Below, in pieces: positions 16,226 to 25,361 of a stretch of 64,000 nt of DNA. Position numbers and translations under genes: made by a program. The stretch is from Paenisporosarcina macmurdoensis (GTDB lineage Bacteria; Bacillota; Bacilli; Bacillales_A; Planococcaceae). The number at the start of each line of letters is the position of its first letter. The first letter of the stretch is position 1. The notes under the pieces were generated by a model that saw only the letters and a list, made by a program, of their open reading frames with translations, was not told the DNA's origin and made no database searches. The DNA lies in the NCBI RefSeq assembly GCF_042658845.1, contig NZ_JBHSRI010000025.1, positions 558,001-622,000 on the forward strand, read 5' to 3'.

Positions 16226-18412
16226 ATGAAGAATAGTGCATGGGTCTTTTTTGTTTTAATTAGTATCGTCTTATTTGCGGTTACCTCAGTCGTTTCTGTT
16301 GGACCAAAATACGTTGGTGGATCATATTATGAGTCTGGAAACTTCCAGGAGTCTTTTGATTATAAAATTCAAGAAATAGGACCAATTTTACTAAGTAGAC
16401 TGGATGTTGATGAAGAAATTGAAAACCTACAAGTAGAGCCATACGAAGTAGAACAATACCGGGTTTATTATGGTTCCCAAATAGACCAGATAAGAATGGT
16501 TCAAGAACAATACCAAGAAATGATCAACGAAGCGGAACAAAATGGTGAAAGCGTTATAAAGGAAGAACTTGAAAAAGTCCGTGACAACAAAATCGCTGAA
16601 ATACGGGAAATGGATGACGATACCGTTCGCGAAAAAATACTTTCTGCCAAAAAAGAAGTATTGCGTAAATATGATGCACATATTTCAAATGCCGTTTCAC
16701 AAGTAAAGGTAAATCAACAATCACTTGCTTATAAATTGAAAAATGTTGAAACAGGTGAAAGTTTCGTATTTGGAGATATAAATGAAGAAGCAGCATATTC
16801 GAAAGTTTTCAACCAGAAAGAAGGATATTTGACCGTCTCTTCAATTGACCAAAATTATAGTCAGGAAAATGATGAGTTAGAAGCATTGTCGATTTACAAT
16901 CTATACGAATTGGTTGGGGATGAGTCATCTCAATTTAGTGGCACGTTCATCATACCTAAAAACATGGTATCAAATGAACAGCTAGCAGAAATGCGTCATT
17001 ACGAGCAAAGCAAATGGTATTTTATTGCAACTTGCATGTTGGGATTATTGTCAGCAGCGGGAGCTTTTTGGCTATATAGAAAGAAAAAAGTAGAAGTCCT
17101 TATTATTCCGATGCCTAACTGGATAAGACAGTTAAGCCTTGAATGGCGTATAGGAGGCATATTAGTTTCTGTATTTGGATTGTTTTGTACGTATTATCCA
17201 TTAACGGAACGCATTGATGGCATGAGGTATGATCACCTAATTGGAGTTAATATAGTAAACACTGGATTGTTATATATCTTTTTGATTGTGTTCTTAACAT
17301 TAACAATTGTTCAATTAATTTGGTTGTTTAACGACTTCCAAAATAATAATTTCAAACAACTATGGAAAAATAGCAGTATCCCAAAATTAACAGGCATGAT
17401 TCAAGAAGTCTTTTTGAAGCGTTCTCTAGGAAACCAATTCGTGATGCTCTTGGTTGTCGTATTTTTAGCAGGGCTAGGTCTTGGAGGTGTAGTCATATTG
17501 CCGGTCCTAATCGTGGCATATGCACCACTTTTCGTATTAGTCTTTCTTCCTGCTATGTATTTACTAGTCAAACGCGTGGCCAATTACAACAAGCTAGCCA
17601 TAGCTACTGAACAAATGGCAAAAGGACAATTAATTGGAGATATAGAGATTCGTGGGAAATCTGTTTTTGCAGAACATGCAAAACATTTGAATAAACTACG
17701 TGAAGGCGTGCGCATGTCACAGTCTGAACAAGCGAAAAGTGAACGTTTAAAAACGGAGTTGATTACAAATGTGAGTCATGATTTAAGAACACCGTTAACA
17801 TCGATCATCACGTATACGGATTTATTGAAGAAACCTGACTTAACAAATGAAGAACGCCTATCGTATGTTGCCATTTTAGATCGTAAATCACAGCGGCTAA
17901 AAACATTGATTGAAGATCTATTTGAAGTATCAAAAATGGCTAGTGGCAATATGGAACTTCATAAACAAAAGGTTGATTTATCACAATTGATGCAACAGGC
18001 ATTGGCTGAACATGAGGAAGAAATTCAAGGAGCTAATTTAGATTTCCGCGTAACTCCTCCTGCTAAATCTTTACACGCTTATGTAGATGGGCAAAAATGG
18101 TGGCGAGTACTGGATAATCTTATCGTCAATTCAATTAAATATACGTTACCTGGAACACGTGTTTATGTAACTTTAAAAGAAGAAGATGGTTGTGCATTAT
18201 TTATAATTAAGAATGTCACTAGATATGAACTTGGTGAAGATGTGGATGAATTATTTGAACGGTTCAAACGTGCAGATACATCGCGTCATACAGAAGGATC
18301 AGGGTTAGGCTTAGCCATTTCACAGTCTATTGTAGACTTGCATGGCGGATCCATGCGCATTGAGTTGGATGGGGATTTATTTAAAGTCACCGTGTCAATT
18401 CAGACCATTTAA
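16226..18412 (+). CDS. Membrane sensor histidine kinase, 728 aa
   Basis: N-terminal TM (about 5-25), an extracytoplasmic sensor region of about 230 residues with a long charged coiled-coil-like part (about 90-160), TM near 258-278, and four more hydrophobic segments to about 455. Then a linker, HisKA with the phospho-His in NVSHDLRTPLTS (about 518), and HATPase_c with N box (DNLIVNSIKYT), and G box (GSGLGLAI). The extra TM bundle before the kinase core makes it longer than usual OmpR-class partners. It is co-transcribed with the regulator and followed by a terminator. Confidence 0.88.
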   Translation: MKNSAWVFFVLISIVLFAVTSVVSVGPKYVGGSYYESGNFQESFDYKIQEIGPILLSRLDVDEEIENLQVEPYEVEQYRVYYGSQIDQIRMVQEQYQEMINEAEQNGESVIKEELEKVRDNKIAEIREMDDDTVREKILSAKKEVLRKYDAHISNAVSQVKVNQQSLAYKLKNVETGESFVFGDINEEAAYSKVFNQKEGYLTVSSIDQNYSQENDELEALSIYNLYELVGDESSQFSGTFIIPKNMVSNEQLAEMRHYEQSKWYFIATCMLGLLSAAGAFWLYRKKKVEVLIIPMPNWIRQLSLEWRIGGILVSVFGLFCTYYPLTERIDGMRYDHLIGVNIVNTGLLYIFLIVFLTLTIVQLIWLFNDFQNNNFKQLWKNSSIPKLTGMIQEVFLKRSLGNQFVMLLVVVFLAGLGLGGVVILPVLIVAYAPLFVLVFLPAMYLLVKRVANYNKLAIATEQMAKGQLIGDIEIRGKSVFAEHAKHLNKLREGVRMSQSEQAKSERLKTELITNVSHDLRTPLTSIITYTDLLKKPDLTNEERLSYVAILDRKSQRLKTLIEDLFEVSKMASGNMELHKQKVDLSQLMQQALAEHEEEIQGANLDFRVTPPAKSLHAYVDGQKWWRVLDNLIVNSIKYTLPGTRVYVTLKEEDGCALFIIKNVTRYELGEDVDELFERFKRADTSRHTEGSGLGLAISQSIVDLHGGSMRIELDGDLFKVTVSIQTI

Positions 18413-18436
18413 GTAGTACTTACTTTATTCAAACCT

Positions 18437-18474
18437 AAAAAGAACCCAAATCGCAATTCGATTGGGTTCTTTTT
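18437..18474 (+). terminator. Terminator of the two-component operon
   Basis: AAAAAGAACCCAA paired with TTGGGTTCTTTTT around a small inner TCG/CGA stem, running straight into T residues. Confidence 0.85.
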
Positions 18475-18669
18475 AGTGTTAAGAAACTAAAAGTTAGATT
18501 CGAAATGTGAATAATACATAATTGGTCGATTAGTCACGATTACGAACAACTTCTACTTAATTAATAATATTATCCATAAATTACCGCGCGATAAATTGAT
18601 GGAACCGTGTTAAAAAGATGCAAATGGGGTATTTAAAAGAAGGATGAAAAAAAATGAGTGGGTGATTAC

Positions 18670-19692
18670 ATGAATACATCGAAATGGATGGACTTACGCA
18701 CGCGGTTCCGTCATATATTATTCGCTATCATAGGCTTAATTATTTTGGTGGTTGTCGCTACAAGTGGTTTTATGGCTCTAGAAAATATAGCTTTATTCGA
18801 TGCTTTTTATTTAACGATTATTTCCTTAATGACTGTAGGATACGGGGATATAGTTCCGGAAACGGACGCAGGAAAAACATTCGCATTGATACTAATCCCT
18901 CTAGGTGTTGCTGTCGTGACATACGCAATGGGTGCAGTTGCTTCTTATTTCATTGAACATCAACTTTCAGTAAAGGTGTGGAATAAACGAATGGAACATA
19001 CAATTAAACATTTGGAAGGTCATATCGTTGTTTGTGGATTAGGTAGAGTTGGTAAACAAGTGTTTGAACAATTAAAAGAAGAGGATGTACAAGTCGTTTA
19101 CATTCATGATTCTGAAGAAGAAATGGTTGAAGTTTTGTCAGAAGGAGCACTACGAATAATAGGTAGCCCGTTAGATGATGGAGTATTAAAAGAAGCAAAT
19201 GTTGAAAAAGCGAGAGGGTTAATCGCAACTTTACCTAGCGACTCAGACAATGTATTTATTACGATTAAAGCTAAAGCCTTAAATGAAAAGCTTGAAGTCG
19301 TGGCTCGAGCAGAAAACGCAGGGTCAGAAGAAGTATTGCTTCGAGCAGGAGCTAGTCGAGTAATAAATCCTTCTACCATTGGAGGTCGTGAATTAGTGAG
19401 TTCCGTATTGCGACCACAAGGTACTGATTTAGTTAACCTACTTATTCATACAAAAGAAAAAGAACAATCTTTAGAAGAAATATCTCTCGAAGATGCGTGC
19501 AAGTTAGTAGGTAAAACATTAAAAGAAGCAGCCATACGCTCAGAGATGGGTGTTACTGTATTAGCGATTCGTCGAGGAGACAAATTAATTAGCAATCCTT
19601 CAGCGGATGAAAAATTACAAGAAAAGGATATTCTCGTTATTTATGGAGAGAAAGATGCCAGTGAAGCGTTTAAAAAGGAATGCAGAGGGTAA
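18670..19692 (+). CDS. Two-TM potassium channel with RCK (TrkA-N/TrkA-C) domains
   Basis: 340 residues. Two TM helices flank the pore with the selectivity filter TVGYGD (about residue 56), followed by a Rossmann RCK_N domain (HIVVCGLGRVGKQVFEQL, about 117-134) and a TrkA_C domain from about 255. This is the MthK/YugO-type architecture: K+ flux gated by a cytosolic ligand or nucleotide ring. The start ATG 18670 is chosen because GGGTGAT lies just upstream; GTG 18658 is possible. It precedes an MscS-like gene. Confidence 0.9.
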   Translation: MNTSKWMDLRTRFRHILFAIIGLIILVVVATSGFMALENIALFDAFYLTIISLMTVGYGDIVPETDAGKTFALILIPLGVAVVTYAMGAVASYFIEHQLSVKVWNKRMEHTIKHLEGHIVVCGLGRVGKQVFEQLKEEDVQVVYIHDSEEEMVEVLSEGALRIIGSPLDDGVLKEANVEKARGLIATLPSDSDNVFITIKAKALNEKLEVVARAENAGSEEVLLRAGASRVINPSTIGGRELVSSVLRPQGTDLVNLLIHTKEKEQSLEEISLEDACKLVGKTLKEAAIRSEMGVTVLAIRRGDKLISNPSADEKLQEKDILVIYGEKDASEAFKKECRG

Positions 19693-19744
19693 AAGAAGAT
19701 TGTTGAGTTATTACAAATAATTATGAATTTTCAAAGGAGGATAC

Positions 19745-21520
19745 ATGATGATGGATCAGTTTTATTGGAGAGATACACTCTCGTTTTTACCAGAACTTTT
19801 GCTAGCTTTGTTGGTATTATTAATTGGATTTTTTGTGGCAAAGTTCTTAGAAAATCTTACGTTTAAAGTATTACGTAAAGCTCGTGTAAACGAACGCTTA
19901 GGAAATAAGAATGAAAAATGGACAGTCGAAAAGATAATAAGCAAGGTCGTTTTCTTTGTTGTCTTAATTTTGGCGTTTGTTCTATTCTTTAACATTTTAA
20001 ACTTAAATACTATGGCAGCACCTTTTGTATCTATGTATTCAGGCTTAACAGGTGCCGTATTAAACATTTTAAAAGCAGGCTTAATTCTATTATTTGCTTG
20101 GATATTGGCTACAGTTGTGAAAAAAGTCATTCAAATGGCTGGCAACAAGCTGAACTTAAACAAATATGTTGAGAAAACAGGAATGGATCCAAATCCAGCA
20201 GAACAAGCAAAATGGACAGATACAGCAGCTAATGTTGCATATTATCTTATTTTCTTGTTATTTATCCCAGCCATATTAAATGCGCTAGGAATTGACGGAC
20301 TAAGTGGACCATTTGAAGGAATGTTAGCTAGCTTCTTTAACTTCATTCCGAAGTTAGTGTCTGCAGCGATTGTATTCTTTATTGGTTGGTTTGTTGCGAA
20401 ACTAGTTCGTAACTTACTAGAGAAGTTTTTACAATCAGCAGGAGCAGATCGTTTAGCAGAACGTTTGAATATTTCTTCATTCTTTGAAGGTTCAAGCATT
20501 TCAAAAGTCGTAGGAATCATCGCGTTCATCTTAATTATGATTCCAGTATCAATTACTGCACTTGAAATTTTAGATTTAGACGGCATTTCAGGACCTGCAG
20601 TAGGGATGTTAAATGATATTTTAGGGATGTTACCGAAAATAGCAATTGCTATTGTTCTAGTATTAGTTGGTATCGTTGCAGCTAAATGGGTGAAAGATTT
20701 AGTAGTTTCATTACTTGAAAAACTGGGTGTCAACTCAATCTTCGGTAAAATGGGCTTCAAATCAGGAACTGGTTCAGCACCAACATTTGCAACACTATTA
20801 GGTACAGTTGTACAAGTTGTCATCATCTTATTGTTTGTAGTAGAAGCTTTACAACTACTTGAACTTGAATTCATGGTGACATTAGCAACAGGAATATTTG
20901 CATATTTACCTTCAGTTCTTGCTGCCATTATTATTCTAGCAGTTGGTTTCTGGTTAGCTAATCTTGCTGAACAATTAGTAGGAAGTGTGATGAGTCATTC
21001 TTCTGGCACACCTCATGTACTACGTTATGTAGCAAAATATGCGATTCTTGCATTCGCATTCTTTATGGCTTTAGATCAATTAGGTATTGCAGCTTCAATC
21101 ATTAACTCAGCGTTTATTCTAATCTTAGGTGGCGTTGCATTAGCATTTGGCCTAGCATTTGGACTTGGCGGACGCGATCATGCGGCTCGTTACTTAAGCA
21201 AAATGGAAAAGAGTTTAGCAAATGCTGAAGTGTCAAAAGAGAACTATAAAGCTGAAAAAGAAACAATTAAAGAATCATTAAAAGAAACATTTAACACGAA
21301 TAAAGATCCAGAACAAAAATTACGTGGGAATTCTGCTCATGTGGATGAAGCAAGACCTGTAAATGATGTCACGGTAGCTGATGAAGGCTACAACACACCT
21401 TCAACTGATGAAGTTCATCCTTATGATGAAACTCCACCAAATGAAGGAACTTCATTTAACAAAGATGCACATGACAGTTGGAACAGCACTAAACCAAGTG
21501 ACGATCCATTCCGACCATAA
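19745..21520 (+). CDS. Multi-repeat TM-helix (MscS-like) membrane protein
   Basis: 591 residues. Five copies of the conserved TM-helix repeat (hydrophobic helix, then GxxxAKxxxxLxxKxLxxxG), with repeats separated by G/P-rich loops such as LDGISGPAVGMLNDILGMLPKI. The last helix pair ends LAFGLAFGLGGRDHA, as in mechanosensitive-channel-like proteins, and a hydrophilic Glu/Asp/Pro-rich tail of about 100 residues follows. No full MS_channel domain is apparent. AGGAGG at 19735-19740 could serve ATG 19745, 19748 or 19751. Its place after a K+ channel suggests osmotic or ion homeostasis. Confidence 0.8.
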   Translation: MMMDQFYWRDTLSFLPELLLALLVLLIGFFVAKFLENLTFKVLRKARVNERLGNKNEKWTVEKIISKVVFFVVLILAFVLFFNILNLNTMAAPFVSMYSGLTGAVLNILKAGLILLFAWILATVVKKVIQMAGNKLNLNKYVEKTGMDPNPAEQAKWTDTAANVAYYLIFLLFIPAILNALGIDGLSGPFEGMLASFFNFIPKLVSAAIVFFIGWFVAKLVRNLLEKFLQSAGADRLAERLNISSFFEGSSISKVVGIIAFILIMIPVSITALEILDLDGISGPAVGMLNDILGMLPKIAIAIVLVLVGIVAAKWVKDLVVSLLEKLGVNSIFGKMGFKSGTGSAPTFATLLGTVVQVVIILLFVVEALQLLELEFMVTLATGIFAYLPSVLAAIIILAVGFWLANLAEQLVGSVMSHSSGTPHVLRYVAKYAILAFAFFMALDQLGIAASIINSAFILILGGVALAFGLAFGLGGRDHAARYLSKMEKSLANAEVSKENYKAEKETIKESLKETFNTNKDPEQKLRGNSAHVDEARPVNDVTVADEGYNTPSTDEVHPYDETPPNEGTSFNKDAHDSWNSTKPSDDPFRP

Positions 21521-21532
21521 GAAGTAATAAGT

Positions 21533-21574
21533 AAAAAGCAGTAACTCCCGGTATATGGGGTTGCTGCTTTTTTT
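21533..21574 (+). terminator. Terminator after the MscS-like gene
   Basis: AAAAAGCAGTAACTCC paired with GGGGTTGCTGCTTTTT (one G-T pair) with an 8-nt loop and T run. Confidence 0.8.
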
Positions 21575-21652
21575 GATGAAAAGAAGAGGTTAGGGTGAAA
21601 ACTATGACGCTAATGACATATTGTGAAAGCAACAATATCAGAAATCACATGC

Positions 21653-21776
21653 CACGTAGTAAATATAGTCCATCACGTTGTAATTATGAGACTTCACGTA
21701 GGAAAAAAGGGGTCGACGTAGGAAAAAACTGCCCTGACGTAGGAAATATGTGATTCACGTCTGAAAACACGATCAT
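21653..21776 (+). repeat. 21/20-nt periodic array B (SACGTAGGAAAA family), 6 units
   Basis: Units start at 21653, 21674, 21695, 21715, 21736 and 21756 (steps 21, 21, 20, 21, 20). The core drifts from CACGTAGTAAA through GACGTAGGAAAA to CACGTCTGAAAA. No ORF fits. It is in the 600-nt gap between the MscS-like gene and the cupredoxin gene. Confidence 0.75.
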
Positions 21777-21942
21777 ATCCAAAAAGCCATCCAACAGAAA
21801 AGGCTGCCAGTCCTACCGGCAGCACCATTCAAGATTTTCCAATTACACTAAACATGCAGAAAACCTTTGAATACCCCCCAACGCTAGCGCTTATCGGGTT
21901 TTTCTGTGGGAGAGGTACTGTTTAATAGAGTGAGCTGTCGCT

Positions 21943-22046
21943 CAGTCTGACTTTTTGGGGTCCACGTCTGAAAAAATCAAGTTGACGTCTGAAAAAAAGG
22001 ACCTCACGTCTGAAAAAACACCATTGACGTCTGAAACGCTCAAATT
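21943..22046 (+). repeat. 21-nt periodic array C (SACGTCTGAAAAA family), 4 units plus divergent first unit
   Basis: Canonical units at 21963, 21984, 22005 and 22026, exactly 21 nt apart, core [C/G]ACGTCTGAAAAA. The first base alternates C, G, C, G. A divergent leading unit CAGTCTGACTTTTT is at 21943. The intervening 21777-21942 stretch holds a GCTGCC/GGCAGC hairpin (21802-21823) and nothing else I can assign. Confidence 0.8.
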
Positions 22047-22122
22047 GATTTCGATATAATGTAATCTTTTTCCCGGGTTCTTTCGTTTACTAAGAAATGA
22101 TAGATGAGAGGAAGGGATTTAT

Positions 22123-22608
22123 ATGAACAAGAAATTAGGCGTTTTACTTATTGGAGGCATGTTAGTGTTAGGAGCATGTGGAGAAGAAGAAGCACAACCT
22201 GCTGCTAATGAGCCTGTTGAAGAAGAGATGGAGACATCTGAAGAAGTTGTAGAAGAAGAGGTTGTAGAAGAAGAAGCAACAGAAGAAGAAACGGTTGAGG
22301 AAGAAGCGACAGAAGAAGAACCGATGACTGATGCAGCTGAAGCGGCAAGTGGGGAGGCATCTCCACTGTTGAAAAAAGGTGATATGACAAGCTTTGTCTT
22401 TAATGAAGCTGGAGAATTTAATGTATTTTGTGAACCACATCCAGTAATGAAGATGACGGTAGTTGTGGAAGAAGGTGCTACAACTTCTGGAGAAGTAGCT
22501 CTCGATATAGCTGATTATGCATTTAGTGAAAATATAACAGTGGCTCCAGGAACAGTAATCACTTGGACAAATCAAGACTCAGCACAACATAATGTGGCTT
22601 TTGAGTAA
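22123..22608 (+). CDS. Acidic lipoprotein with an apparently circularly permuted cupredoxin domain
   Basis: 161 residues: signal peptide and lipobox (VLGAC, Cys 19), a Glu-rich linker (about 20-70), then a copper-binding-type domain whose halves are swapped. First comes the C-terminal half of a plastocyanin-like fold (LLKKGDMTSFVFNEAGEF then CEPHPVMKM, supplying Cys, His and Met ligands), then after a short linker the N-terminal half (DYAFSENITVAPGTVITWTN then SAQHNV, supplying the first His). All four type-1 copper ligands are present. The protein stops just after the His motif. RBS GAGAGGAAGGG precedes ATG 22123. Likely a membrane-anchored electron carrier or copper protein. Confidence 0.75.
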   Translation: MNKKLGVLLIGGMLVLGACGEEEAQPAANEPVEEEMETSEEVVEEEVVEEEATEEETVEEEATEEEPMTDAAEAASGEASPLLKKGDMTSFVFNEAGEFNVFCEPHPVMKMTVVVEEGATTSGEVALDIADYAFSENITVAPGTVITWTNQDSAQHNVAFE

Positions 22609-22621
22609 GTTATTTATTTAG

Positions 22622-22653
22622 AAGGACAGGGGGAAGAGACCCTGTCCTTTTAT
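22622..22653 (+). terminator. Terminator of the cupredoxin gene
   Basis: 10-bp perfect stem AAGGACAGGG / CCCTGTCCTT, 8-nt loop, short T tail. Confidence 0.8.
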
Positions 22654-22721
22654 ATTTCTATTTCTTTTTCCAAGTATTTCAGCTACGCTTACTTTATTCT
22701 GAACGTATGAGGTGGATGAAT

Positions 22722-23198
22722 ATGGAAACAATCAATCAAATGAAATTTGCACGAATGTATACAAACGGTCGTTTACAATCAGTGAAAGATGAACAATGGG
22801 ATATTCAACCAGAAGGATTCAATAACACGATCCGCTGGAATGTTGGGCATATCTTTGTCTCAATGGAATCATTCATTAAAAAAAGCATTCCAACTTATGA
22901 GCCAGTCCATCCCGAATGGATTCCTCTATTTAAAGGCGGTTCAAAGCCAGAAGATTGGAATGTTGAACCACCAACAAATGAAGAACTTCTTGCAGCACTA
23001 GCAGAACAACCAAAACGAGTAGAAGAGATTTTATCAGGAAAAGTAGGCCAACCACTTCCTGAAGTCATGCCAATTGGCCCGCTTTATAAAATGGCAACGA
23101 TTGATGCGGTAATTCAATTTGCAAGTTGGCACGAAGGAATCCATGCTGGTGTTATTTACGCACTGAATAAAGTAACCTCAGAAAAATCACGAAAATAG
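22722..23198 (+). CDS. DinB-family protein
   Basis: 158 residues starting at ATG 22722, which has GAGGTGG 6 nt upstream (in-frame ATGs at 22707 and 22716 overlap that site). The four-helix DinB/DfsB fold is indicated by NTIRWNVGHIFVSMESF (first metal-binding His) and QFASWHEGIHAGVIYAL (two His). Family members bind a divalent metal and some transfer bacillithiol or similar thiols. Single gene between two terminators. Confidence 0.85.
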   Translation: METINQMKFARMYTNGRLQSVKDEQWDIQPEGFNNTIRWNVGHIFVSMESFIKKSIPTYEPVHPEWIPLFKGGSKPEDWNVEPPTNEELLAALAEQPKRVEEILSGKVGQPLPEVMPIGPLYKMATIDAVIQFASWHEGIHAGVIYALNKVTSEKSRK

Positions 23199-23202
23199 AG
23201 AG

Positions 23203-23270
23203 TGCTGTCTAATAAGTCCCAAATATGAAACAGGTGGAGAAAAACAACTCGTTTTTCTCCACCTGTTTTT
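23203..23270 (+). terminator. Terminator of dinB-like gene, with GCTGTCTAATAAGTCCC repeat end
   Basis: An 18-bp perfect stem (23228-23245 with 23251-23268, core CAGGTGGAGAAAAAC) and T run. The preceding GCTGTCTAATAAGTCCC (from 23206) recurs on the other strand at about 57285-57301, also next to GTGGAGAAAAA, so the terminator is part of a dispersed repeat. Confidence 0.8.
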
Positions 23271-23408
23271 ATGTTTAATATTCTTCCTGTTGAAAGTAGC
23301 AGATTATGGGCTATTGCCGTAAGCCAATTCCATTTTGACTTTCGTTAGTAGTAACTTTCATTTTACAAAAAGCGATTATTATTTAGTATGTAACTTTATA
23401 AAGAATAC

Positions 23409-23610
23409 GGTTGATTGTAGTGAAAGGCGGCGACTCCAGCGGGAATAGCATGAGCTGAAGACCCCGCAGACAAAGAGTTGTGCAAAAATAATTTTGCACA
23501 ACTCTTTTGCGACGAAGCTAGCGTAGTGATGCAGGAGCAGATGTTTTTTGCTCGTCGAGGAGGCTGAGGCCATGCCCGCGGAAAGCGTCCGCCTGTAACG
23601 GAAACCAACC
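23409..23610 (+). repeat. Dispersed structured repeat, copy R1
   Basis: Bounded by GGTTGATT and AACCAACC-type ends. Contains the conserved blocks GGCGGCGACTCCAGCGGG near the left and CCGCGGAAAGCGTCCGCC near the right, with GACCCCGCAG and GAGGAGGCTGAGG inside. Shared with 57060-57190 (opposite strand) and 57621-57810. A 36-nt perfect hairpin is inserted inside this copy (23472-23507). GC content is far above the neighbourhood. No gene. Confidence 0.8.
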
Positions 23611-23686
23611 TTTACTAAGGAATTGTACCTTTATAAATTCTATTTTGTGTGCAATTTAGACTTCATAGCAATAGTAGGAAGGGGGT

Positions 23687-24325
23687 CTAACTTTTCGGCA
23701 CTAACCCTTGTTGAAAGGCATAGACCACTGCTTGAGTACGGTCTTGCACATCAAGTTTAGATAATATATTACTTACATGAGTTTTGACGGTCTTCAAGGC
23801 AATAAATAATTCATCAGCAATGTTTTGATTACTGTGACCTTTTGCCATTAACAGTAAGATTTCATTTTCACGATCGGTTAACTCTTCATGAAGTGGACGG
23901 TCTATTCCTTGGCGCATACGTTTCATCATTTTATTCGTAACTTCAGGTTCCAACACCGTTTGGCCATCTAATGTTTCGCGAATGGCTTTGGCGAGTTGTT
24001 TAGCATTAGATGTTTTTAAGACATAGCTGACAGCGCCTGCTTCTAATGCTGGATACACTTTATCGTCGTCCAGGAAACTTGTGACAATCATGATTTTGGC
24101 TTCTGGCCATTGTGAAATGATCTCTTTCGTAGCTTCAGCCCCATTCATAATGGGCATGACCATATCCATCAACACAATATCAGGGCGAAGCGATAATACT
24201 AAATCTACGGCTTCTTTGCCATTAACTGCTTCGCCGATTACTTCCATGTCTGCTTGTGCTTGCAAGTAAGCAGACACGCCTATTCTGACCATTTCATGAT
24301 CATCTACTAGCACGATTCGTATCAT
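23687..24325 (-). CDS. liaR: LiaR/VraR-like NarL-family response regulator
   Basis: 212 residues from ATG 24325 (AAAGGGG 9 nt upstream; the longer start at 24346 is less likely), close to the 211 of LiaR. Receiver: DDHEMVR, phospho-Asp in IVLMDMVMPIMNG (about 54), Thr in IVTSF, Lys in VLKTS. LuxR-type HTH in the C-terminus (LTDRENEILLLMAKGHSNQNIADELFIALKTVKTHVSNIL). Activates the envelope-stress operon of which it is the last gene. It overlaps liaS by 26 nt. Confidence 0.9.
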   Translation of the reverse strand: MIRIVLVDDHEMVRIGVSAYLQAQADMEVIGEAVNGKEAVDLVLSLRPDIVLMDMVMPIMNGAEATKEIISQWPEAKIMIVTSFLDDDKVYPALEAGAVSYVLKTSNAKQLAKAIRETLDGQTVLEPEVTNKMMKRMRQGIDRPLHEELTDRENEILLLMAKGHSNQNIADELFIALKTVKTHVSNILSKLDVQDRTQAVVYAFQQGLVPKS

Positions 24326-25361
24326 CAACTTCGACCCCTTTCTCAACAGGAACTTTAACTTCTACAATGGTGCCTTGTGATGGAACTGAAACAATTTTAC
24401 TCGTTCCACCCATTTCAATCGCTCGTTCTTGTATGTGATGTAAGCCATAAGAACCCGCATTACCATCATCATCTTTCATAAAGCCGACTCCGTTATCTTG
24501 AACACGGAAAATGGCGAGTCCGTCACGTTCTACAAAAAGAATATCGACCTCACTAGCATTTGCATGTCGTAATGTATTGGATAACGTTTCTTGTGCGATA
24601 CGGAATAAGTGATCTTCAGCGCCTTTTGAAAGGGCTACGTCTTCTAAACGGAAGCGAATGGTAAAATGAACTTTTTGTTGCAACTCGAAAAGTAATTCTT
24701 CGAGACCTTGTGCTAATGTTTTGTTGTGAAGTGCTGCTGGACGTAAGTGAAGTAGCAGTGCACGCATTTCAAGTTGCGCTTGTTGCACTATTTTTTCTGC
24801 TTGTGCCAATGGTTTTGGAATTTCTTCTGAATCATTTTCTTGCTGCTCAGTCATCGCTGATAACAACATGGAAGCGGCAAATAATTGCTGAGACACTGAA
24901 TCATGAAGTTCCCGTGCTAACCGTTGACGCTCTTGAATGATGCGTTCTTGAATTCGTTTATCTTCGCCTTCTGCACGTTCGTCTGACATCCTTAACAAAC
25001 TTTTCTTTTGAGTCGTAATTAACATGGATACTTCGCTAAGTGATTTCTTTAACTTAGAAGAAACCATTGGAACTTTGATGTCGCCGCTTTGTTGATCGGT
25101 AGTCAGAACAGATTGCATATAAGTTTCAATTGCACGTTCTCTTTTTCTAGCCAGTTGTGTGGTCGATAGGGCAACGCCCATACTAAGGACGAGTAATAAT
25201 ATGGCTAACCAAATAGCAATGGGCAAATTCGCTTCTTCTATTGACCAAAGAGGTAGCCAAGTCTCATAAGTTGGCCAACCCAAAAGGTAAGTTAATAAGG
25301 AAACTAGTAAAGTTGCAAGAAGTGAAAATAGTATAAAGCTTCGTCCGATAAATCCGCTCAT
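24300..25361 (-). CDS. liaS: LiaS-like sensor histidine kinase
   Basis: 353 residues (LiaS about 360). Two N-terminal TM helices with a short extracytoplasmic loop (intramembrane-sensing type), a linker, HisKA_3 with RQRLARELHDSVSQQLFAA (phospho-His about 152), and HATPase_c with DNGVGF and GSYGLHHI. Senses cell-wall antibiotic damage under LiaF control. Four-base overlap with liaF. Confidence 0.9.
   Translation of the reverse strand: MSGFIGRSFILFSLLATLLVSLLTYLLGWPTYETWLPLWSIEEANLPIAIWLAILLLVLSMGVALSTTQLARKRERAIETYMQSVLTTDQQSGDIKVPMVSSKLKKSLSEVSMLITTQKKSLLRMSDERAEGEDKRIQERIIQERQRLARELHDSVSQQLFAASMLLSAMTEQQENDSEEIPKPLAQAEKIVQQAQLEMRALLLHLRPAALHNKTLAQGLEELLFELQQKVHFTIRFRLEDVALSKGAEDHLFRIAQETLSNTLRHANASEVDILFVERDGLAIFRVQDNGVGFMKDDDGNAGSYGLHHIQERAIEMGGTSKIVSVPSQGTIVEVKVPVEKGVEVDDTNRASR

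Noticed and set aside
22168..22575. Antisense ORFs over the cupredoxin lipoprotein gene
   Set aside because: They mirror the GAA-rich linker (read as Phe/Leu/Ser), have no ribosome site, and the sense frame has a lipobox and copper ligands.
23379..23608. Minus-strand ORFs across repeat R1, and the 79-codon frame at 56972-57211 across R2
   Set aside because: They translate the same structured repeat in different frames and orientations without shared protein conservation.
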